Part shown: positions 1-6,226 of the stretch, one piece after another | Layout: each line of letters starts with the position of its first letter | Position numbering within the stretch: position 1 is the first letter of the stretch | Assembly: GCA_023301645.1 (NCBI GenBank) | Contig: JALZUH010000093.1 | Coordinates: 1 to 6,941, forward strand | Direction: 5' to 3' | From: Akkermansiaceae bacterium | GTDB lineage: Bacteria > Verrucomicrobiota > Verrucomicrobiia > Verrucomicrobiales > Akkermansiaceae | Length of the DNA stretch: 6,941 nucleotides | Notes under the pieces: model-generated | Told to the model about the DNA's origin: nothing | Database searches by the model: none | The model's input: only the letters and a program-made list of their open reading frames with translations | Program-made: the position numbers and the translations under genes

Positions 1-750
1 CCTATCATTTTCACCAGTAAAGACGCAGCGTTCACAGCTGGCAAAGCCATCCGTGGTGGCATTCCCATTTGCTGGCCATGGTTCAACGCCCACCCCACAA
101 ACGCTAGCCTGCCATCCCACGGCTACGCGCGTAGTAGCTTCTGGACACTCGATACCATCACCACCAGAAGCATCGATACCGACATTAAAACTGAGACCTC
201 TGCTGCCACAATTCTCACATTCAGCCTACCACCACAGGGCAACTCGCAGCTATCAGCTCAGCTAGAGATCAGCATTGGAAAAACACTCAGCCTCAGCCTC
301 ACTACCAAAAACCACGGTGACACAGCCACCACCTACAGTGAAGCACTGCACACCTACTTCTCCATCAGCGATAGTCGCGAAGCTGAGCTCGAAGGCCTCG
401 ACCAGCTAGAATACATCGACACTGTAGGAGAAGAAACCACCAGAACTCAGAGTGGAGTCCTCACATTCCCCGACGAAGTCGACCGCATCTACAGCCACCA
501 CACCAGTGCCACACTCAGAGACCTCATCAATGAGCGAGAGACCATCATTAGTAAAACAGGTAGCCAAACAACTATCACATGGAATCCAGGCTTCGCCAAA
601 GGTCAAGCGATGGCAGACCTCAATAACGAACAAATCTTCCAGTTTATCTGTGTAGAAACAGCCAATGCCCGCGCCCAAAGCATTACCCTCGCCGCAGGAG
701 ACGAGCACACCATGACCTGCACGATTGGAGCCACAGCCACAAGCAAGTGA
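1..750 (+). CDS. D-hexose-6-phosphate mutarotase (YeaD-like aldose 1-epimerase), N-terminus outside window
   Basis: This is the C-terminal 249 residues of a cytosolic enzyme that interconverts the alpha and beta anomers of glucose 6-phosphate and related hexose phosphates. The reading frame is open from base 1 to a TGA stop at 748-750. Family signatures appear in order: IRGGIPICWPWFNAH (residues 17-31), PSHGYAR (38-44, with the likely catalytic His40), EALHTYF (114-120), DEVDRIY, TWNPG, and FICVETAN with the likely catalytic Glu219. E. coli YeaD has about 290 residues, so about 40-50 N-terminal residues are missing to the left of the window. The gene is convergent with the GtrA-family gene, and only two bases separate their stop codons. 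I see no intrinsic terminator between them. The TGA stop shows that UGA means stop in this genome. The family assignment is firm; the exact sugar phosphate is inferred. Confidence 0.9.
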   Translation, partial: PIIFTSKDAAFTAGKAIRGGIPICWPWFNAHPTNASLPSHGYARSSFWTLDTITTRSIDTDIKTETSAATILTFSLPPQGNSQLSAQLEISIGKTLSLSLTTKNHGDTATTYSEALHTYFSISDSREAELEGLDQLEYIDTVGEETTRTQSGVLTFPDEVDRIYSHHTSATLRDLINERETIISKTGSQTTITWNPGFAKGQAMADLNNEQIFQFICVETANARAQSITLAAGDEHTMTCTIGATATSK

Positions 751-752
751 AG

Positions 753-1280
753 CTACTTACCAAAAACGAGTAATCGGCGTGCAAAAAAGTTCACACAAGC
801 CGACGCCACAGCAAAGACCACCACTGCGCTCAAATTAGAGTAGCCGTCATTGACCATCATTCGCTTACCCATTTCGCCACCGATAAAGCCGATGGCGGCA
901 ATAGCAAAAAACATCGCAAGCTCCCTCCCAAGCCCGTGCTTACGAGTATGAAAAATCCACGTTCGATTGATCCAAAATGCTAGCAAGTTAACGGGGATGA
1001 ACGCGCACACCATCACAACCATCAAGTTTCTCTGGCGCAGCTCCCGATCAAGAGTCTCAGCGATATACTCTGGCGCCCACCACTCCACGACGAGGTAGAG
1101 GCCCATAAAGATAACCGTCGTCAAAGCCCCACACAGGGCAAATTTAAACATCTGAGCCCATAGTGGGCCTTCCTTAGATGCCAAATCTGCAAGTATTGCC
1201 CTCGTCGATAGCGGCACAGTCCCCAGCCAAGGAAGCTTTACCACCCTGCCCTCATGGCTACCGCTACCCGCATCTTTCAT
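753..1280 (-). CDS. GtrA-family four-helix membrane protein
   Basis: The 175-residue protein has four predicted membrane helices, at about residues 46-67, 85-106, 119-137 and 149-168. It has family features such as the first-helix entry FKFALCGALTTVIF, the segment NLLAFWINRTWIF (98-110) and the ending NFFARRLLVF (164-173). GtrA-family proteins are small inner-membrane proteins linked to cell-surface polysaccharide synthesis. Several are thought to flip undecaprenyl-phosphate-linked sugars across the membrane. The first 43 residues are a soluble extension longer than usual in the family. An in-frame TAA lies 9 bases upstream of the ATG at 1280, so no longer start is possible. GGAG directly abuts this ATG, a poor spacing, so an internal start is possible. 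The glpX terminator ends only 20 bases upstream. No glycosyltransferase gene is beside it, so its partner is unknown. Confidence 0.85.
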   Translation of the reverse strand: MKDAGSGSHEGRVVKLPWLGTVPLSTRAILADLASKEGPLWAQMFKFALCGALTTVIFMGLYLVVEWWAPEYIAETLDRELRQRNLMVVMVCAFIPVNLLAFWINRTWIFHTRKHGLGRELAMFFAIAAIGFIGGEMGKRMMVNDGYSNLSAVVVFAVASACVNFFARRLLVFGK

Positions 1281-1300
1281 CTCCGTGGATTAAACCCCAA

Positions 1301-1335
1301 AACAACAAAAAGCCCCAGCTCTAAAAAGCTGAGGC
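1301..1335 (-). terminator. Intrinsic terminator of glpX
   Basis: Read on the minus strand, GCCTCAGCT and AGAGCTGGGGC form a 9-bp stem (arms 1327-1335 and 1312-1320, one G-U pair) closed by a 6-base loop (1321-1326). The stem is followed at once by TTTTTGTTGTT (1311-1301). This is a textbook rho-independent terminator, 22 bases after the glpX stop codon. It lies only 20 bases before the GtrA gene start, so that gene depends on read-through or on a promoter overlapping the hairpin. Confidence 0.85.
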
Positions 1336-1357
1336 CATTTGAAAAATCAATCAATCA

Positions 1358-2401
1358 CTACACCTTAGTCTCACCATTCGACGAGCGTAGGCGTATGGTC
1401 TTCGTGCTCAAGTCGTGATGAGCCTCTACAAAACGAACAGTCTTGCTCTTAATTCTCATCAGAACGGAGTGAGTCACTGCCTTATTACCAGAGAGAGTCA
1501 CGCCATTAAGAAGCGGACTATCACTGATACCAGTCGCAGCAAAAAGGATATTAGATCCCTTAGCTAGATCTCTTGATCTAAAGACCTTATCAAGACGATC
1601 ACCCCAGCCTGCCTCGATGAGACTCTGCTTTTCAGCCTCGTCCTGTGGCCATATTTTCGCCTGCTGACCACCACCTAAGCAGCGAAGTCCAGCTGCAGAA
1701 AGCACCCCTTCAGGAGAACCACCAATACCAGCGTATAGATCAACATTAGAATTAGGAAGTGATGGAGCCATAGCAGCAGTGATGTCACCATCAGCTACCA
1801 TACGTAGTTTACTACCTACTGCACGCACCTCATCGATGATATATTGGTTACGTGGGCGATCGAGCACCATTACAGTGATGTCGCGCACCTGCTTATTAAG
1901 GATCTTTGCCGTGGCCTTGATCACCTCAGAAATAGGAGCATTGATATCAATAGGGAGTGATGGATCAGCAATCCATGCAAGTCTCACCTCCTCTGGATAA
2001 CACAGCTTATTCATGTAGAAAGCAGGGATTTCCTGAAGAGCGCAGTCCTCACCTTCTTCTGGAATAGCTGCTGCAATACACGCAATCGAGTTAGGCATTC
2101 CTTTGGAAACATTGGTCGTGCCATCGACAGGATCAAGTGCCACATCAAAACGAGGGCTACCCTCCGCCCATGTGCCGACTTTCTCACCGATGAACAACCC
2201 CGGAGCCTCGTCCTTGATACCCTCACCGATGACGATTTCGCCACGGATATCCATCAGGTCAAACATACCTCGAATCGCGTCACAAGCGGCATAATCAGCC
2301 GCCTCCTTATCACCACGACCCATCCAGTGAGAGCTATGCAAAGCTGCATTCTCAGTGGCTCTTAAAAACTCTAATTCTAATACTCTTTCTTCGTCTTTCA
2401 T
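1358..2401 (-). CDS. glpX: Fructose-1,6-bisphosphatase class II (GlpX)
   Basis: This cytosolic, metal-dependent phosphatase hydrolyses fructose 1,6-bisphosphate to fructose 6-phosphate in gluconeogenesis. I place the start at the ATG at 2401, giving 347 residues, because ERVLELEFLRATENAA then aligns with the N-terminus of E. coli GlpX. The frame could extend to a TTG at 2455, but those 18 residues have no family match. Residues matching E. coli active-site positions are K32 and D36 (in GRGDKEAAD), E60 and D64 (in VIGEGIKDEAP), D90 and T95 (in DPVDGTT) and E231 (in GIGGSPEGVLSAA). D93 replaces E. coli Glu88, so the loop reads DPVDGT like inositol-monophosphatase relatives. The C-terminal FAATGIS and GNKAVTHSVLMRIKSKTVRF segments are also typical. 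No Shine-Dalgarno sequence precedes the start. A strong terminator follows the gene. Ppc lies upstream on the same strand, 225 bases away. Confidence 0.92.
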   Translation of the reverse strand: MKDEERVLELEFLRATENAALHSSHWMGRGDKEAADYAACDAIRGMFDLMDIRGEIVIGEGIKDEAPGLFIGEKVGTWAEGSPRFDVALDPVDGTTNVSKGMPNSIACIAAAIPEEGEDCALQEIPAFYMNKLCYPEEVRLAWIADPSLPIDINAPISEVIKATAKILNKQVRDITVMVLDRPRNQYIIDEVRAVGSKLRMVADGDITAAMAPSLPNSNVDLYAGIGGSPEGVLSAAGLRCLGGGQQAKIWPQDEAEKQSLIEAGWGDRLDKVFRSRDLAKGSNILFAATGISDSPLLNGVTLSGNKAVTHSVLMRIKSKTVRFVEAHHDLSTKTIRLRSSNGETKV

Positions 2402-2626
2402 AAATAGATGATTGTAGATATTTGCCCTGCATTCTTCATAATTAGCCAGAAGCAACGGCGAAGCAAGTTATGCGAGGAGCACGCGCTTGACCAGCTAAAC
2501 TGAAAATAAGAACCCATCTCTTACCTTTACAGCAGTATTGTTTCAGCTGTTACAGATTAACAGAAGGACAGCTATTGCTAAACACCCAGAACAACAGCCC
2601 ATCTGTCTCAGTGCGAGGAGATAGAA
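2402..2626 (-). other. Intergenic region between ppc and glpX; weak promoter candidate only
   Basis: The region has no supported gene. A weak sigma70-like candidate for glpX on the minus strand is TTGCTT (2461-2466) and TAATTA (2439-2444) with a 16-base spacer, placing initiation roughly 30 bases before the ATG. Just downstream of ppc there is a small dyad, CTGTTA-CAGAT-TAACAG (2547-2563), but no T-run follows it, so it does not qualify as an intrinsic terminator. It is unclear whether ppc transcripts continue into glpX. Confidence 0.3.
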
Positions 2627-5419
2627 TTAACCCGTTGTTCTTAGACCACTCGCAATGGCATTGACCGAATACTGAAGCGAGCTGATGAGCTTCGCCGCAG
2701 CAGCGTCGTCTCCTTTTTTCTGAGCAGCTCGCCAATCAGCGAGCAAGGAAATCTGCTGCTCATGAAGCAAGCGCAGCGGCAACTCACGCACGTCGAGCGT
2801 GCGCTGCATACGCGGTCTGCGCTCAACAAATGACGAACCAAAGATCTCATCGATCATCTGCCCAGTGCGCTTAAACTCAGCGACGATAATACCCTGTAAG
2901 CGATCGCGCAGCTCAGTATCCTCAACAAGATTTGCGTAAGCATTCATCAAGTCCAAATCAGCACTCACTAAGTTGGTCTCAACATTCGTCAGTAGATAAC
3001 GCAGGAATGGCTCCTCTTTAATATAGTTTGCCAATGCAGCAAAGTCATCTGGACGCTCCTTCTTAAGCTGTTCCAAACCAGAGCCAACACCGAACCAACC
3101 CGGAAGATAATAACGCGCCTGTGTCCAACTAAAGACCCAAGGAATAGCACGCAAATCATCCAATGTAGCCGTGCCAGTGCGGCTGGCAGGACGCGAACCA
3201 AAGCAACCATTCTCAAGTGCATCAAGTGGCGTAGCTTGGCGGTAGAACTTCATGAAGCCAGGCTCCTCTAATAGTCTTCTATAGCTTGCACGACTCTCAA
3301 CGGAGAGCCACTGAACGATCTCCTGATATGGCTCACTACCCGCTGTAGCTATCCCATCTTTCTTCTTGTTAGCAACTGAAACCCTCGCCACACCAGCCAC
3401 TAGAAGCTCTAGATTATAAGCAGCTGTGGAGTGATGGGCATACTTACGCGGGATCACCTCTCCCTGCTCAGTAATACGAATCGCACCAGTAAGACTACCC
3501 GATGGTAACGCGCGTAAGAACCACTGAATTGGACCCGCTCCACGACTAATCGTGCCACCACGCCCGTGGAAAAACTCACAGCGAGCCCCCATATCATGAC
3601 ATGACTTAGTAATTTCAGACTGCGCCTTCTGGAGTGACCACTGGCCAGAGAGAAGACCGCTATCCTTCGTGCTATCACTATAGCCCACCATCACTGGCAT
3701 ATAAGGCAAGCCAGAGAGTGCTGGTTTCAAAAAGTTCTTACCTGATGGCAGTGACAAATAAGCCTTCACCACCTCACCTCCACGATCGAGGTCATCACCT
3801 GTCTCGAAGAGAGGGCTCGCTGGCACCTTACTCACCCAGATTCCATCTTTATACTCAGCCATTTTCGCCTCACGAGCGAAGAGATGCACGAGCAAAATAT
3901 CTGACACCTGACGAGTCATGCTCACCACATAATGGCCGAAACTAGCCATACCGTATTTCTCGGAATGATCGAAGATCACCTTTAAGCACGCCATCACCTT
4001 ACCTGCCTCCGTATCAGCCTCAGCTGACCACGGGCGGAATGGGCGTGGATTCTGCAACTCTTCCACAAGGAACTCAGAGCGCTTCTCCTCAGACCAATTC
4101 GCAAAGCCTTCGCCGCCCTCGATACCAGCCAGCGCGAACATCTGCTCCGCAGCCTGATCGTGGAAAGGTGAATTCTGACGAATGTCAATCGTAGCTAAGT
4201 GGAAGCCGAATACCTCTGCCAAACGGCGTAATGGATAGACCACATTACGCGCTGTCGTAGCCGCGCCCACCTCGATTAAAGTAACATCGAGCAGCTCCAA
4301 GTCGGAGGCATACTCATCTAGACAATCATAAGCCACCGCAGCATCTGGATCCTCTAGCTTCTCACGCATGAGGTAAGCAAGACAGCGCCATGGCTCTAGA
4401 GCATTGATATGAGCAATACGGCTACCCACCTCACCTAGCTCGCCCTGAATGACCTCAATTCTCTCGGAGAGAGCCTTAGGCACACGCCCCTGAGGAGGGG
4501 ATAAAGTAAGCACTCCAGCCGCAGTCTTCAGCTCACGCTCATGAATGCGTAGCGCGTGCTTACGTAAGCGGCGCAGAGTATCAGCTGTGACATCTGCTGT
4601 GACTAGTGGATGACCATCGCGGTCACCACCCACCCAAGTGCCGAAAGTAAGCTTAGGATAAGCCGCTGCCGAGCGCAGCTTCTGCACATCCCAGCCTGCA
4701 AGCACCCAAGCCGATTCTAATGACGTATCAAGTTTCTTAAGAACATTCGGAAAAACCTCACGCAGATAGTAAATCACGTTACGCAGCTCACCTAGAATAC
4801 TAGGGCGTGACGCATGAATCTCACCTGTATGCCAGAGTGTTTCCAAGCAGACTGTGATCGACTCCATCACCACCTCTAAGCTCGCAGGGTCATCCTTGTT
4901 CATGTCCCAGCGCACCAGCTCATTATAAAGCGCCAGATGGCGCTCACGCACTGTTGCTCGCTTTGACTCAGTCGGGTGTGCTGTAAGAACAGGCGTGATA
5001 TTCATATCAGGAAGTGCCTCTAGGACATCATCCTCAGAGAACCCCTCCTCCTTTAACTGACAAATCACTCTGCTCCAAAGTCCCTTCTCAGCCTCAGAAC
5101 CAAGCTCATTTCTACGACGATGGCGAATCATGCGCGACGTTCTCTCCTCCACCATATTAAGTATTTCAAAGCAAATCGCCTGTAGCTGAGCCACTGATCC
5201 AGCCTCCTCAGGTGTTGTTGCCTTCGCAGAGATATCCTTACCACTCCACGGAATACTTGTAGCCAATGAGCTATCATCGCCCAAAACACCACCAAGCATC
5301 CCCATTAATGTTTCTAGCTTCGATTCAAGCTCTTGAAAGCCCTCACGGCAATAATCTTCATTAGCCTGACTAGGAGTGCGCGTATCTTGAGGAGAGTTCA
5401 TTTCGGTATTGGTATTCAC
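2627..5419 (-). CDS. ppc: Phosphoenolpyruvate carboxylase
   Basis: This cytosolic enzyme carboxylates phosphoenolpyruvate with bicarbonate to oxaloacetate, replenishing the TCA cycle. Conserved motifs occur in order: VLTAHPTESKRATV with catalytic His148, GGDRDGHP (264-271; E. coli has Asn in place of His), GYSDSTKDSG with Lys585 (E. coli Lys546), FFHGRGGTISRGAGP (616-630; Arg620 and Arg626), EQGEVIPRKYAHH (651-663), SRPASRTGTATLDDLRAIPWVFSWTQARYYLPGWFGVGSGL (742-782), and the C-terminal GLRTTG. At 930 residues it is somewhat longer than E. coli Ppc (883), with a variable N-terminal stretch of about 70 residues. Translation starts at GTG 5419 or at ATG 5401; neither has a Shine-Dalgarno sequence. 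Of the four aspartate-inhibitor contacts in E. coli, Lys773 aligns with Ser819 and Asn881 with Thr928. Arg832 (here Arg878) and Arg587 (Arg626) are kept. Catalysis should be intact, but feedback control probably differs. Confidence 0.96.
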   Translation of the reverse strand: MNTNTEMNSPQDTRTPSQANEDYCREGFQELESKLETLMGMLGGVLGDDSSLATSIPWSGKDISAKATTPEEAGSVAQLQAICFEILNMVEERTSRMIRHRRRNELGSEAEKGLWSRVICQLKEEGFSEDDVLEALPDMNITPVLTAHPTESKRATVRERHLALYNELVRWDMNKDDPASLEVVMESITVCLETLWHTGEIHASRPSILGELRNVIYYLREVFPNVLKKLDTSLESAWVLAGWDVQKLRSAAAYPKLTFGTWVGGDRDGHPLVTADVTADTLRRLRKHALRIHERELKTAAGVLTLSPPQGRVPKALSERIEVIQGELGEVGSRIAHINALEPWRCLAYLMREKLEDPDAAVAYDCLDEYASDLELLDVTLIEVGAATTARNVVYPLRRLAEVFGFHLATIDIRQNSPFHDQAAEQMFALAGIEGGEGFANWSEEKRSEFLVEELQNPRPFRPWSAEADTEAGKVMACLKVIFDHSEKYGMASFGHYVVSMTRQVSDILLVHLFAREAKMAEYKDGIWVSKVPASPLFETGDDLDRGGEVVKAYLSLPSGKNFLKPALSGLPYMPVMVGYSDSTKDSGLLSGQWSLQKAQSEITKSCHDMGARCEFFHGRGGTISRGAGPIQWFLRALPSGSLTGAIRITEQGEVIPRKYAHHSTAAYNLELLVAGVARVSVANKKKDGIATAGSEPYQEIVQWLSVESRASYRRLLEEPGFMKFYRQATPLDALENGCFGSRPASRTGTATLDDLRAIPWVFSWTQARYYLPGWFGVGSGLEQLKKERPDDFAALANYIKEEPFLRYLLTNVETNLVSADLDLMNAYANLVEDTELRDRLQGIIVAEFKRTGQMIDEIFGSSFVERRPRMQRTLDVRELPLRLLHEQQISLLADWRAAQKKGDDAAAAKLISSLQYSVNAIASGLRTTG

Positions 5420-5491
5420 TGCAAAAAATTAATAATTCGAGTCGAAGTCGCACTCTGCATAATCCCTTGCACAGAGTCCAGTCTATATAAA

Positions 5492-5513
5492 AATGACTAT
5501 GTCATTGAGACAT
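5492..5513. repeat. Two overlapping inverted repeats sharing a GTCAT half-site
   Basis: AATGAC-TAT-GTCATT (5492-5506) is a perfect 6-bp dyad. ATGTC-ATTGA-GACAT (5499-5513) is a perfect 5-bp dyad using the same central bases. Together they give three alternating ATGAC/GTCAT-type half-sites just downstream of the TATATA box. This arrangement suits a protein operator between the divergent ppc and MerC-family genes. The binding protein is unknown. Confidence 0.4.
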
Positions 5514-5551
5514 TTCAAAAGCTACCCCTGCCGAAATAAAACCACGTTCGA

Positions 5552-5570
5552 AACGCAAATCACTTGCGTT
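5552..5570. promoter_or_regulatory. 19-bp palindrome upstream of the MerC-family gene, candidate Fur-family (Zur/Fur/Mur) operator
   Basis: AACGCAAATCACTTGCGTT is a near-perfect palindrome with an odd centre at C5561; eight of nine symmetric pairs match. It ends 45 bases before the ATG at 5616. Fur-family metal regulators bind 19-bp palindromes of this shape, and the core resembles the GCAAAT-n-ATTTGC type known for some Fur and Mur boxes. Its place before a putative metal-transport gene fits metal-responsive control. The regulator is not in the window, so its identity is inferred. Confidence 0.45.
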
Positions 5571-5615
5571 AAAGAGTATTTAGCTCCATCTATTGCCAAG
5601 CACATCAACCACGCG

Positions 5616-6209
5616 ATGAAAGAAATCTCAATCCAACAGGCTACCAATGACCTCTCTACCAAGAGTCCTGAGGCACACAAAAACACTGACCGCATCGGCA
5701 TCATAGCCTCAGTCCTGTGTGCCATCCACTGTGCCTGCACCCCTATCTTACTCATTCTGCTGCCCACCTTCGGCAAAGCTTGGTCACACCCAGCTACGCA
5801 CTGGGGCATGGCACTCATCGTCATTCCCATCGCCGTCTTCATGCTCAAAAAAGGCTACCGAAAGCACGGCAAGAAATGGATCGTCGGACTAGGAGTTGCA
5901 GGTATTACATTCATCATTATCGGAGCTATACTGCCCTACACAGAAGCTGCCACCTACGGCCTTCCAGACAATACAGAAACCGTAGGCCCCACATGAGCCA
6001 GTAATTCGGAAGCAGGTTCTGCTTCCAGCTCATCATGCCCAGATATTTGCTGCCCATCCTACATCATCGACGAAAGCGGTAAAAAGTCTCTCTACATCCC
6101 CCCTGCCAGCATTGTCACTACCCTAGGAGGTCTTTGCCTCATCATCGTGCATGCGTTTAATCTAAGCTGCTGCTCCGCCTGTAAGTCAGGTAAAAAGCAG
6201 CCCGCCTAA
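5616..6209 (+). CDS. MerC-family membrane protein with an in-frame TGA (5994-5996): candidate selenoprotein
   Basis: Reading through the TGA gives 197 residues with Sec at position 127. MerC-family proteins are four-helix inner-membrane proteins. Classical MerC imports Hg(II); chromosomal relatives are poorly characterised and probably handle thiophilic or transition metals. Helix 1 (28-50) carries CAIHCAC (Cys35, His38, Cys39, Cys41), helix 2 spans 63-78 and helix 3 spans 88-107. A loop then contains Sec127 and CPDICCP (Cys141, Cys145, Cys146). Helix 4 (164-183) ends in HAFN (His179, Asn182), the family's usual H-x-x-N, followed by SCCSAC. Stopping at the TGA would give 126 residues lacking helix 4. 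The 70 codons after it lack an early ATG, GTG or TTG and keep the same C-rich third positions, so they belong to this gene. A SECIS-like hairpin follows the TGA. The start at 5616 is preferred because the palindrome at 5552-5570 lies upstream; no Shine-Dalgarno sequence is seen. The alternative is a gene broken by one base substitution. Confidence 0.75.
6008..6026 (+). promoter_or_regulatory. Candidate bacterial SECIS element (selenocysteine insertion hairpin)
   Basis: GGAAGCAG-GTT-CTGCTTCC forms a perfect 8-bp stem with a three-base loop; opening the top G-C pair gives the loop GGUUC. It starts 11 bases after the TGA, and 18 bases separate the TGA from the GGU. From memory, E. coli fdhF has UGCAGGUCUGCA at its apex, also 18 bases after UGA, with loop G and U read by SelB. 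The fdhF bulged U has no counterpart here. The hairpin lies inside the reading frame and has no T-run after it, so it is not a terminator. Confidence 0.65.
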
Positions 6210-6226
6210 CCTGCCAGCATCCCACA

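Larger units (their letters stand above)
5420..5615. promoter_or_regulatory. Divergent promoter region between ppc and the MerC-family gene, rich in inverted repeats
   Basis: These 196 bases must hold the promoters of both divergent genes. TATATA at 5484-5489 reads the same on both strands and is the best -10 candidate; I found no convincing -35 at standard spacing in either direction. The region holds several dyads: TTCGA-G-TCGAA (5436-5446), ACTCTG...CAGAGT (5452-5457 and 5472-5477), two overlapping repeats at 5492-5513, and the 19-bp palindrome at 5552-5570. The last two are listed separately. A longer reading of the MerC frame from ATG 5493 would cover part of the region, but its first 41 residues look non-coding. 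Confidence 0.5.

Noticed and set aside
406..708. 100-residue minus-strand open frame opposite the mutarotase
   Set aside because: It lies wholly inside the well-supported mutarotase frame and looks like no protein family I know; it is a shadow frame.
2402..2455. GlpX starting at TTG 2455 (365 residues)
   Set aside because: The 18 extra residues have no counterpart in GlpX proteins and the ATG at 2401 aligns with the family N-terminus.
2547..2563. CTGTTA-CAGAT-TAACAG dyad as ppc terminator
   Set aside because: The stem has only 6 AT-rich base pairs and no T-run follows on the minus strand.
3634..3945. 103-residue plus-strand open frame inside ppc
   Set aside because: It is antisense to conserved Ppc coding sequence and its low-complexity basic translation looks like a shadow frame.
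5493..5615. Longer start of the MerC-family frame at ATG 5493
   Set aside because: The extra 41 residues have no family resemblance, run through the 19-bp palindrome and overlapping dyads, and the codons do not show the C-rich third positions of the rest of the gene.
6008..6026. The hairpin as a transcription terminator of a 126-residue MerC protein
   Set aside because: No run of T follows the stem; the next bases are AGCTCATCATG. Coding continues through it.
5997..6209. A separate small gene after the TGA rather than read-through
   Set aside because: No ATG, GTG or TTG occurs in this frame until a GTG inside helix 4. The segment supplies the missing MerC helix, so it is the same gene.
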